A stretch of 53,834 nt of DNA from Anaerofustis sp. (lineage in GTDB: Bacteria; Bacillota; Clostridia; Eubacteriales; Anaerofustaceae), in contig NZ_JAHZIA010000008.1 in assembly GCF_019420015.1 (NCBI RefSeq), forward strand, positions 87,332 to 141,165. The letters run 5' to 3'. Made by a program: the position numbers and the translations under genes. Under the pieces are notes generated by a model, which had not been told where the DNA came from, did not search any database, and worked only from the letters and a program-made list of their open reading frames with translations. Positions 34,053 to 40,880 of this stretch are shown in pieces (position 1 is the first letter of the stretch; each line of letters begins with the position of its first letter).

Positions 34053-34496
34053 CTAATCACCTATACATATAAGATTATCTTCAAACTGAACCATTTCCCC
34101 ATCTTGTTTTTCTATACCGATAACAGTTCCCTCACAAGGAGCCTTTACCTCGTTCATAACTTTCATGGCCTCTATTATACAAAGAGTATCTCCCTTTTTC
34201 ACTTTATCTCCCACATTTACAAAGGTACTGGAATTCTCATTGGGTTTGGAATAAAAAGTTCCAACAAGAGGAGCTTTTACCCATCTGCCCCTTTCAACAT
34301 TTTCATCTCCACTCTTATCCGCTAAATCAATATCTCCTTTTTTAGGAAAATCTGTTTGTGCAGCAGAAGATGAAAAAGCTGCTTTTGTATCTTCTTTTTC
34401 GAGCTTTATTTTCATTTCGCCCGCTTCTATTTCCATTTTATGTACTTTTGAATTTTCAAATAAATCAATAACCTGTTTTATTTCTTTTGTATTCAA
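34053..34496 (-). CDS. accB: Biotin carboxyl carrier protein AccB
   Basis: A 147-residue biotin carrier subunit of acetyl-CoA carboxylase. The C-terminal biotinyl domain has the acceptor Lys112 in IIEAMKVMNEV; the N-terminal helical part and a Ser/Ala/Asp-rich linker precede it, and the thumb-containing APLVGTFYSKP region is present. The start codon is TTG (complement of 34494-34496) placed six bases after AAAGGAG; no ATG is available in the right position. A FabT-like palindrome and candidate promoter lie about 65 bases upstream. Confidence 0.96.
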   Translation of the reverse strand: MNTKEIKQVIDLFENSKVHKMEIEAGEMKIKLEKEDTKAAFSSSAAQTDFPKKGDIDLADKSGDENVERGRWVKAPLVGTFYSKPNENSSTFVNVGDKVKKGDTLCIIEAMKVMNEVKAPCEGTVIGIEKQDGEMVQFEDNLICIGD

Positions 34497-34561
34497 AATA
34501 TTCTCCTTTAAATTTCAACTAAAATTTAATAAATTAATTCTTTATATCAATCGATATTTAT

Positions 34562-34574
34562 TTTGATTATCAAA
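34562..34574. promoter_or_regulatory. FabT-like operator upstream of accB
   Basis: TTTGA-TTA-TCAAA (34562-34574), matching the known FabT/MarR-type fatty-acid operator pattern. On the minus strand TTGATA within it could serve as a -35 element for accB. Confidence 0.7.
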
Positions 34575-34611
34575 GTAATCTATCGTATAAATTCTAATAA
34601 AATAATATAAA

Positions 34612-34630
34612 AGGGCCTGTTAAGCCCAAT
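34612..34630 (-). terminator. Weak hairpin after acpP
   Basis: On the minus strand GGGCTTAACAGGCCC followed by TTTTATATTATTTT: short stem with a T-rich tail, perhaps partly separating the acpP message from accB onward. Confidence 0.5.
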
Positions 34631-34652
34631 TTAGATTTAATATACAATATTT

Positions 34653-34880
34653 TTATGCTTGTTTTTCTTTTATAATATCAATAATATCCTGTACTGTTAC
34701 AAGTTTTTCAAGTTCTTCGTCTTCTATTTGAACGTCAAATTCTGTTTCAAGCTCCAATGACAATTCTACCGCTGCCAAAGAATCTATATCCAAATCCTCT
34801 TTTAATCTCGCATCAGGTGTTATTAAATTTTCGTCAATGTCAAGAGCATCAACCAATACTTGTTTTATATCTTCTAACAT
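34653..34880 (-). CDS. acpP: Acyl carrier protein
   Basis: A 75-residue acidic four-helix carrier of growing acyl chains. The phosphopantetheine site is Ser34 in DLDIDSLAAVEL, and the helix IDENLITPDARLKEDL before it is typical. Start ATG follows AGGAGG. It is the first gene of the fatty-acid operon and has its own promoter with a FabT-like operator in the untranslated leader; a weak hairpin follows it. Confidence 0.98.
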   Translation of the reverse strand: MLEDIKQVLVDALDIDENLITPDARLKEDLDIDSLAAVELSLELETEFDVQIEDEELEKLVTVQDIIDIIKEKQA

Positions 34881-34899
34881 AATACTATCCTCCTAAATT

Positions 34900-34914
34900 C
34901 TTTGATATTCAAAG
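34900..34914. promoter_or_regulatory. FabT-like operator in acpP leader
   Basis: CTTTGA-TAT-TCAAAG (34900-34914), perfect 6-3-6 inverted repeat, 20 bases before the acpP start and just downstream of the promoter. ACTTTGAA is repeated once more inside the promoter spacer. Confidence 0.75.
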
Positions 34915-34923
34915 TATTTACGT

Positions 34924-34952
34924 ATTATATACTCTAAAAAGTTCAAAGTAAA
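34924..34952 (-). promoter_or_regulatory. Promoter of the fatty-acid operon
   Basis: On the minus strand TTTACT, 17-base spacer (TTGAACTTTTTAGAGTA), TATAAT. The predicted start point is immediately before the FabT-like site. Confidence 0.72.
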
Positions 34953-35012
34953 TAGTTTTTTATATAAATCATATAAAAAAACAATAAAATTTATTGATTT
35001 TACTATCTTATT

Positions 35013-35036
35013 AATACCTTGTATCATTAAGGTATT
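35013..35036. repeat. Inverted repeat in the acpP-ADH intergenic region
   Basis: AATACCTT (35013-35020), eight-base loop, AAGGTATT (35029-35036). It lies in the 308-base gene-free stretch 34881-35188 between two divergent genes. The remainder is AT-rich and holds only the acpP promoter and a candidate ADH promoter (TTGCAA, 16 bases, TAAAAT near 35139-35166). Role unknown; possibly a regulator site. Confidence 0.45.
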
Positions 35037-35188
35037 ATTTATGAACTTTTTTATTTGTTTGTTTAAATATAAATTAAAATTTTACATATTTTTCACTTTC
35101 TTTATGTTAAAACAATATGATGAATATATCATTGATGTTTGCAAAATATGGATAATATGTTAAAATATACATAATCGAGAGGTGCAAT

Positions 35189-36370
35189 ATGAGCGGTTTT
35201 AATTTAGTTGTCCCAAGCAAAATAATTTTTGGAGAAGGGAAAATACATTCTTTAAACAAATATATACTGGAATACGGAGATAAGGTCTTATTCCTATGCG
35301 GACAAACTTCTTTAAAGTCATCCGGAATGTTTGAAAAAATAATAGAAAATTTTGAAAAAGACAACATAAGTTACGAAATACATTCCATAAAAGATGAACC
35401 TTCTGTAGAAATTATTGATAATTTAGCCGGTGAATACAGACAAAAGAATGTCGACGTAATACTCAGTATAGGCGGAGGAAGCGTAATTGATGCAGGAAAA
35501 GCGGTAAGTGCTATGCTTAAAGAAGAAGGAAGCATAAAAGATTACCTTGAGGGTGTCGGAACAAAAAAACCAAGCGGAAACAAAGTTCCTTTTATAGCAG
35601 TTCCCACAACGAGCGGAACCGGAAGCGAAGCCACAAAAAATGCCGTAATAAAAGGAAAAGATAATGAATATAGTTTCAAAAAATCTCTGCGACACGATAA
35701 CTTTGTTCCAAATATTGCATTGGTAGACCCTATACTTACGCTTCAATGTTCAAAAAAAGTTACAATGCAAAGCGGTTTGGATGCATTTTGCCAGCTTCTT
35801 GAAGCATATATATCAACCAATTCCAATACTTTTACCGACATGCTGGCAGAAAAAGGATTAAAAAGAATGTGTGAAAGTCTGCTTAATGCATATAATAATC
35901 CAGAAGACCTGGATGCAAGAAGTGATGTTTCATATGCATCTTTATTATCCGGTATATGCATGGCAAACTCGGGACTTACAACCATACACGGATTTGCAGG
36001 AGTAATCGGAGGACTTTACGACAACATTCCCCACGGAGCTATTTGTGCAAGTTTGCTCCATGGTGCAACGGTTGTAAACCTTCAAAAAATAAAAGATTTT
36101 GAGCCAAATAATCCTGCCGCATACAAATATGCAAAAATCGGAGCATATCTGATGGACGCAACATATTCCCCACAACGCCACGAAGTATTCTTCAGAGCGG
36201 TTGTTGATACTCTTAAACAATGGAATGAAGAAATGAACATACCAAAACTCTCTGAATTTGGCATAGATAAAGACGACTTTTGGAAGATACTTGAGTATGC
36301 AAAACAAAGAACAAACCCGGTAAAATTATCAGACAGTGAAATGGAAGAAATACTGGATATAAGCTATTAA
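35189..36370 (+). CDS. Iron-type (group III) alcohol dehydrogenase
   Basis: A 393-residue NAD(P)-dependent Fe-ADH family protein, oxidising or reducing alcohols/aldehydes with a divalent metal. The Rossmann-like half has SIGGGSVIDAGKAV (94-106) and AVPTTSGTGSEAT. Of the four metal ligands, Asp198 (SGLDAF), His267 (TTIHGFAG) and His282 (IPHGAI) are present. The second ligand is Gln202 instead of His, and the usual second His of the HxxxH motif is Gly. Such a Gln is seen in one Fe-ADH subgroup, so it may be functional with altered metal preference. Substrate unknown. Ribosome binding site GAGAGGT; glutaredoxin follows after 18 bases. Confidence 0.92.
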   Translation: MSGFNLVVPSKIIFGEGKIHSLNKYILEYGDKVLFLCGQTSLKSSGMFEKIIENFEKDNISYEIHSIKDEPSVEIIDNLAGEYRQKNVDVILSIGGGSVIDAGKAVSAMLKEEGSIKDYLEGVGTKKPSGNKVPFIAVPTTSGTGSEATKNAVIKGKDNEYSFKKSLRHDNFVPNIALVDPILTLQCSKKVTMQSGLDAFCQLLEAYISTNSNTFTDMLAEKGLKRMCESLLNAYNNPEDLDARSDVSYASLLSGICMANSGLTTIHGFAGVIGGLYDNIPHGAICASLLHGATVVNLQKIKDFEPNNPAAYKYAKIGAYLMDATYSPQRHEVFFRAVVDTLKQWNEEMNIPKLSEFGIDKDDFWKILEYAKQRTNPVKLSDSEMEEILDISY

Positions 36371-36388
36371 AAAGGAGAATAACATATA

Positions 36389-36634
36389 ATGTCAAGAGTA
36401 ACAATTTATACAACAAAAACATGCCCTTACTGTAAAATGGCAAAAGAACTTCTTACTCAAAAAGGAATTGATTTCGAAGAAAGAATATTGGAATTTGGCA
36501 GTGAGGAATTAACAGAACTCGTAAAAAAAACACACCACAGAACAGTTCCTCAAATATTTTTCGGTGAAGAATTTATCGGCGGATACGATGATTTACAAAA
36601 ATATTTAACAACAAAAGAGTTTATTGAAAAATAA
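36389..36634 (+). CDS. Glutaredoxin
   Basis: An 81-residue dithiol glutaredoxin. The redox motif TCPYCKMAKELL (Cys11 and Cys14) and cis-Pro loop HRTVPQIFFGEEFIGGYDDL are conserved; the GGYDD glutathione-binding end favours a Grx3-like protein over NrdH. It follows the Fe-ADH gene in the same transcript. Start ATG follows AAAGGAG. Its partner reductase is not in the window. Confidence 0.93.
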   Translation: MSRVTIYTTKTCPYCKMAKELLTQKGIDFEERILEFGSEELTELVKKTHHRTVPQIFFGEEFIGGYDDLQKYLTTKEFIEK

Positions 36635-36664
36635 AAAGAGGCTTTTTCGGTCTCTTTTTATTTT
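36632..36664 (+). terminator. Terminator of ADH-glutaredoxin
   Basis: AAAAAGAG (36633-36640) / CTCTTTTT (36652-36659) with an 11-base loop, then ATTTT. Confidence 0.75.
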
Positions 36665-36817
36665 ATGACAAAAAAATTTATTTTTATTGATAGAAAATTA
36701 ATACAAATTTTAACAAAATTTGACAAAGTTAAAAAAATTATTTAACTTTATATATTTTTATATTGACTTTATGCTAACATTAGAATGAAAGAAGATTATA
36801 TAGAATGGTAAAATATT

Positions 36818-36870
36818 AAGAACTTATATAAATTATAAACTTATTTTATTTATATAGGTTCTTTTTATTT
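36818..36870 (+). terminator. Leader terminator upstream of the sigma-4-like orphan gene
   Basis: Fifteen-base stem AAGAACTTATATAAA (36818-36832) / TTTATATAGGTTCTT (36849-36863), one U-G pair, 16-base loop, followed by TTTATTTTTAT. It lies 35-85 bases before the gene start with no gene feeding it from upstream after the glutaredoxin terminator, so it looks like a leader attenuator. Confidence 0.7.
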
Positions 36871-36904
36871 TTATAAAATAATATTCAAAATCAAGGAGGA
36901 GCAT

Positions 36905-37333
36905 ATGGATATAAAAAAGAAATTATCCAAACCATATTTAATGCGTGAAAAAATAGCATACACCCAAACTCAAATTGAAGAATGTGAAATGTACATAGAC
37001 AGAATTTCTCCGATAATAAACAACACAGGAATAAAAAATAAAACAAATCAAGATCTAAAAACAAACAGTATAATAAACCTCATAGCCTACAAAGAAAAAC
37101 TCATCTGTGAAATTAATACGCTATATAAGCATAAAATTGACGTATCGAATATAATTGACAACCTTGAAAATGAATTAGATAAATTGATCTTAAAAAAGCA
37201 TTATTTAAATTACGAACCATGGACAAAAATATCAGAAGATTTATCTCTTACTTATCAAACAATTCACGCACATCATAAAAAATCATTGGAAATACTTGAA
37301 AAGATTTTTACCTACAACAGCAAAAAAATATAA
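36905..37333 (+). CDS. Small sigma-70 region 4-like protein (phage ArpU/DUF1492-like)
   Basis: A 142-residue protein. The N-terminal two thirds is helical (YTQTQIEECEMYIDRI, SIINLIAYKEKLICEIN, NIIDNLENELDKLIL). The C-terminus, LKKHYLNYEPWTKISEDLSLTYQTIHAHHKKSLEILEKI, has the layout of a sigma-70 region 4 helix-turn-helix, as in phage late-gene regulators such as ArpU/DUF1492 proteins. Other phage genes are absent here, so it is an orphan: a prophage remnant or a domesticated regulator. The recognition is from residue pattern only. Start ATG follows AAGGAGG. A strong leader hairpin precedes it. Confidence 0.65.
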   Translation: MDIKKKLSKPYLMREKIAYTQTQIEECEMYIDRISPIINNTGIKNKTNQDLKTNSIINLIAYKEKLICEINTLYKHKIDVSNIIDNLENELDKLILKKHYLNYEPWTKISEDLSLTYQTIHAHHKKSLEILEKIFTYNSKKI

Positions 37334-37336
37334 TAT

Positions 37337-37367
37337 AAAAGACCACAAGAAAATCTTGTGGTCTTAA
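37337..37367 (-). terminator. Terminator of zinc-type dehydrogenase gene
   Basis: Twelve-base stem AAGACCACAAGA (37339-37350) / TCTTGTGGTCTT (37354-37365) with AAA loop; T-rich tail on the minus strand only (TCTTTTATATT). Confidence 0.85.
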
Positions 37368-37384
37368 AAAGAAACAAATAGGCT

Positions 37385-38428
37385 TTAATTATATGTAATG
37401 AAGTTTTTGATAACTCCGCCCTTCGAATGTTCAATAAGAGCTTTTTCTATATCATCAAGCTTATATTCATTTTGAACAAAGTCTTTTTCATCTATTACAT
37501 GCATTTTAAGTAACTCAAATGCTTGATTTACATATAATGGAGTTGTATGGAATACACCCTTTATAGTAATTTGGCTATAATGAAGTAATTTGGTATCTAT
37601 TGTTACTGTATCGCCGGCTTTTGTACCTCCGAAGCAAAGAACAAATCCACCCGGTCTTGCCATTTGAATTGCAAGTTCCCATACTTTTGCAAGTCCTGTA
37701 GCTTCAACGGCAACGTCAACACCTCTAGAATTTGGAGTCAAAGCTTTAACGGCTTCTATTTGATCATCCACTTTGCTGATATTTACAAGGTCATACGCAC
37801 CTAATTTCTTTGCCATTTCAAGTCTTGTTTCACTCATATCACAAGCAATAACTCTCGCACCTTTTAAATATAAAAGTCTGACAAACATCAATCCGATTGG
37901 ACCGCATCCGTTAACAACAACATAGTCACCTTGTTCAACAGGTACATTTGCTGTACCGTAAACAGCACATGCAAAAGGTTCCAACAATGCAGCTTGTTTA
38001 TAACTCATTTCATCCGGAATATGGAACATATTTTGATTTACTATTCTTTCCGGAATTAATAAATATTGTGCAAACGCACTATTGTTTTTATTGTTCAATG
38101 TTAAATCTTCACACATAGAATGAAGGCCTTTTTTACAATAATAGCATTCATTGCAAGGAGCAGAGTTATGTGATACCACTCTGTCTCCCACCTTAAATTT
38201 TGTTACATTTTCCCCTACGGCATAAACCGTACCGCTTGACTCATGTCCAAGAGGGAAAGGTGGAGTCATAAGAGGATATCCTCTTTTATAACTTTTTACA
38301 TCAGTACCGCATGTAAGTGAAATTTCATTTTTAATAACAACATCTCCGGGACCAGGAACAGGAATATCAATTTCTTCGATTCTTAAATCTTCAGGTCCGT
38401 ATACAACAGCTCTTTTCATTTTGCTCAT
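37385..38428 (-). CDS. Zinc-dependent medium-chain alcohol dehydrogenase
   Basis: A 347-residue MDR enzyme of the sorbitol/threonine dehydrogenase type. Catalytic zinc ligands are in TCGTDVKSY (Cys) and GHESSG (His-Glu), and structural zinc cysteines in CNECYYCKKGLHSMC. The Rossmann motif GCGPIGLMFVRLLYLKGA and acidic Asp in IACDMSETR imply NAD(H). Substrate unknown, probably a polyol or amino alcohol. The start at 38428 is chosen because AAGGAG lies ten bases before it; the TTG seven codons upstream contains that site. It has a strong promoter, and a TGTGAC-containing inverted repeat lies farther upstream. Confidence 0.92.
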   Translation of the reverse strand: MSKMKRAVVYGPEDLRIEEIDIPVPGPGDVVIKNEISLTCGTDVKSYKRGYPLMTPPFPLGHESSGTVYAVGENVTKFKVGDRVVSHNSAPCNECYYCKKGLHSMCEDLTLNNKNNSAFAQYLLIPERIVNQNMFHIPDEMSYKQAALLEPFACAVYGTANVPVEQGDYVVVNGCGPIGLMFVRLLYLKGARVIACDMSETRLEMAKKLGAYDLVNISKVDDQIEAVKALTPNSRGVDVAVEATGLAKVWELAIQMARPGGFVLCFGGTKAGDTVTIDTKLLHYSQITIKGVFHTTPLYVNQAFELLKMHVIDEKDFVQNEYKLDDIEKALIEHSKGGVIKNFITYN

Positions 38429-38467
38429 TTCTAAATTTCTCCTTATCAATCGTTTCTCATTGATTAC

Positions 38468-38495
38468 ATTATAACACTAAAAATAAAATAGTCAA
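38468..38495 (-). promoter_or_regulatory. Promoter of zinc-type dehydrogenase
   Basis: TTGACT (complement of 38490-38495), 16-base spacer, TATAAT (complement of 38468-38473). Confidence 0.88.
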
Positions 38496-38534
38496 CAATT
38501 TTTAACACTTTTGTAATAATATTTTTACACATAG

Positions 38535-38557
38535 CGTTACAAATGTCACATGTAACG
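38535..38557. promoter_or_regulatory. Inverted repeat upstream of dehydrogenase promoter
   Basis: CGTTACA (38535-38541), nine bases, TGTAACG (38551-38557). The minus-strand reading contains ATGTGACATTTGTAACG. It lies about 75-97 bases upstream of the predicted dehydrogenase start point; candidate activator or repressor site also facing mtaB. Confidence 0.55.
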
Positions 38558-38674
38558 ATATATTCTTCAAAAGCTGCAAATAAACCAAATAAAAACTTTT
38601 ATATATCTAATAAAATAACCTTAACGATTTTATGTTATAATAAAACAAATTGATGCCAAAAGGAGACTATACAT

Positions 38675-39958
38675 TTGAAAGCAGCATTTTATACATTGGG
38701 ATGTAGAGTAAACAGTTATGATACACAGGCGATGACGGAATTATTCAAACAAAACGGATACGAAATAACGGATGCAGATAAAAAAGCTGATGTTTATGTA
38801 ATCAATACCTGTGCAGTTACAAATGAAAGCGAAAGAAAAAGCAAACAAATAGTAAGAAGACTGAAAAAACAAAATGAAGATGCAATAGTTGTTCTTACAG
38901 GATGCTTTGCACAAAGCAACTTTGAAGAAGCAAAAAAAGTTGACAGCGCAGACATAATATGCGGAACACATCATAGAGAAAAAATAATCGATTATATAAA
39001 TGACTTCATAAAACAAAAAAATAAAATATATAACATAGAAAACGACAATGAAGAATTCGATAAAGTTGGTATAACAACCTACGAAGGTAAAACCAGAGCG
39101 TTTTTAAAGGTGCAGGACGGATGTAATATGTTTTGCTCTTATTGTATAATCCCATATGCAAGAGGTATTTTAAAAAATGCAAGTGTCAAAAAAGTATTAT
39201 CACAAATAGACGCTCTAAGTAAAAAAGGATATAAAGAAGTTGTAATAACAGGTATACACATAGCTTCATATAAAGCGGATACTGGAGAAAACTTAATAGA
39301 TCTAATGGAAATCATCGATAAAGAAAACAAAATCGAAAGATTAAGACTAGGGTCATTGGAACCTAAATTATTAAGCGAAGAATTCCTAAATAGATTAAGC
39401 AAGCTTAAATCCTTCTGTCCCCATTTTCACATTTCTCTTCAAAGCGGATGCGACAAAACATTAAAAGAAATGAACAGAAAATATACCACACAAGAATATA
39501 TAAACATAGTAAAAAGAGTAAGAAAATACTTTAAAAATCCGGGAATAACCACAGACATAATAGTCGGATTCCCTGGCGAAACAGAAGAAGATTTCAATAT
39601 AACCAAAGAATTCACAAAAGAAATCGGCTTTTCCTATGTGCATATTTTCCCTTACTCCCCAAAACACGGAACCCCCGCAAGTACAATGCCAAATCAAATA
39701 AGCAAAGACATAAAAAGCAAAAGGGCAAAAGAACTTAAAGAAATTATGGAGAAAAAAAGAGCAGAATTTTTAGATAAAATGATAGGAACCACACAATATG
39801 TTCTTATAGAAAAAAAACTGCAAAATAAAAAATACGAAGGCTACAGCGAAAACTATATATATGTCGAATTAGAAAGTGAAAAAGATATATTCAATAAAAT
39901 CGTAAAGGTAAAAATCACCGGTAAAAACGATACCCACTTGAAAGGCGAAATATTATGA
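38675..39958 (+). CDS. mtaB: tRNA t6A37 methylthiotransferase MtaB
   Basis: A 427-residue radical SAM methylthiotransferase adding a methylthio group to t6A37 of ANN-decoding tRNAs. The N-terminal UPF0004 domain has TLGCRVNSYDTQ, NTCAVT and GCFAQ cysteines for one cluster; the SAM cluster motif is CNMFCSYCIIPYARG, and a C-terminal TRAM-like beta domain follows. TLGCrVNsYdT is characteristic of MtaB rather than MiaB. The start codon is TTG, nine bases after AGGAG. The stop overlaps the next ATG (ATGA), coupling it to the PHP gene. Confidence 0.95.
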   Translation: MKAAFYTLGCRVNSYDTQAMTELFKQNGYEITDADKKADVYVINTCAVTNESERKSKQIVRRLKKQNEDAIVVLTGCFAQSNFEEAKKVDSADIICGTHHREKIIDYINDFIKQKNKIYNIENDNEEFDKVGITTYEGKTRAFLKVQDGCNMFCSYCIIPYARGILKNASVKKVLSQIDALSKKGYKEVVITGIHIASYKADTGENLIDLMEIIDKENKIERLRLGSLEPKLLSEEFLNRLSKLKSFCPHFHISLQSGCDKTLKEMNRKYTTQEYINIVKRVRKYFKNPGITTDIIVGFPGETEEDFNITKEFTKEIGFSYVHIFPYSPKHGTPASTMPNQISKDIKSKRAKELKEIMEKKRAEFLDKMIGTTQYVLIEKKLQNKKYEGYSENYIYVELESEKDIFNKIVKVKITGKNDTHLKGEIL

Positions 39959-40836
39959 AAATAGATTTACACATACACTCAAATGCAAGCGCCGACGGAG
40001 AAGTAAGTATAGAAAATATAATTGATATGTCAATATCAAAAGGACTTAAATATATTGCAGCAGCAGATCACGAAAGCATAGCAAATGTAAAAAACGGGTT
40101 GGACTATTCAAAAAACAAAGATATTACATTTATACCCGCAACGGAAATATTCGTATATCATAAAGGCAAACTACTTCATATGCTCGGATACGGAATTGAT
40201 ATTAACAATAAAGAATTAAACGAAGAGATAGAAAAAATATGGACAGGAAGAAAAGAAGGGATAAAAAAACAAATAGACTTAATCAGAAGCAAAGGACTTA
40301 AAATAAAAGAAGATGATGTATTTAGTTATGCCACAGGAGATATCCCTCTTTTATCAGCATATATACATGCAATATTAATAAATGACGAAAACAGAAATCA
40401 TAGACTTGTTCACGGACTCGAAAATAACATAGAAAACATAATAACTTTATCCAGAGAAGCTTTTGGGGTCGGAAAGGAATTATATGCACCTACATATATG
40501 CCTGACAGTAAGCACTTAATAAAGATAATCAATAATGCAGGAGGAGTTGCAGTAATCGCACATCCAGGAGTTGACATTAAAAAAGACCTACATATTTTGG
40601 ATGAACTTAAGGAGTATGGTATTAAAGGAATAGAAGCTTACTATACATCTCACACAAAAAAACAGACAGATACATATAAAAATTATGCAATAAAAAATAA
40701 TTTATTCTATACATGCGGAAGCGATTTCCACGGAAGTTTCAAACCTAAAAACGAACTGGGCTGTGTACAAACGGACAATAATGAACAAGCAATAAATAAT
40801 ATATACAAATACTCAAAAAATTTACAACAAATTTAA
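39955..40836 (+). CDS. PHP-domain metal-dependent phosphoesterase
   Basis: A 293-residue PHP-domain protein of the TrpH/YciV-like type, which cleaves phosphate esters (nucleoside bisphosphates or RNA 5' ends in studied members). The metal-binding motifs are MKIDLHIHSNASADG, AAADHES, IAHPGVDI and TCGSDFHG, in the usual order. Overlaps mtaB by four bases, so they form an operon; a role in RNA or nucleotide turnover beside tRNA modification is plausible but inferred. Terminator follows. Confidence 0.9.
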   Translation: MKIDLHIHSNASADGEVSIENIIDMSISKGLKYIAAADHESIANVKNGLDYSKNKDITFIPATEIFVYHKGKLLHMLGYGIDINNKELNEEIEKIWTGRKEGIKKQIDLIRSKGLKIKEDDVFSYATGDIPLLSAYIHAILINDENRNHRLVHGLENNIENIITLSREAFGVGKELYAPTYMPDSKHLIKIINNAGGVAVIAHPGVDIKKDLHILDELKEYGIKGIEAYYTSHTKKQTDTYKNYAIKNNLFYTCGSDFHGSFKPKNELGCVQTDNNEQAINNIYKYSKNLQQI

Positions 40837-40848
40837 TCCTCATTAAAA

Positions 40849-40880
40849 ATAAAGACCGTGATTTATCACGGTCTTTATTT
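40849..40880. terminator. Bidirectional terminator between PHP gene and ftsH
   Basis: AAAGACCGTGAT / ATCACGGTCTTT (40851-40876) with TTTATTTATT on the plus strand and A/T-rich flank on the other. Confidence 0.88.

Noticed and set aside
37339..37365. Same stem arms (ACCACAAGA/TCTTGTGGT) at the dehydrogenase terminator and the thiS leader, suggesting a repeated regulatory element
   Set aside because: Only the terminator arms are shared; loops, flanks and the early hairpin are absent at 37339-37365, so chance or simple terminator similarity is enough.
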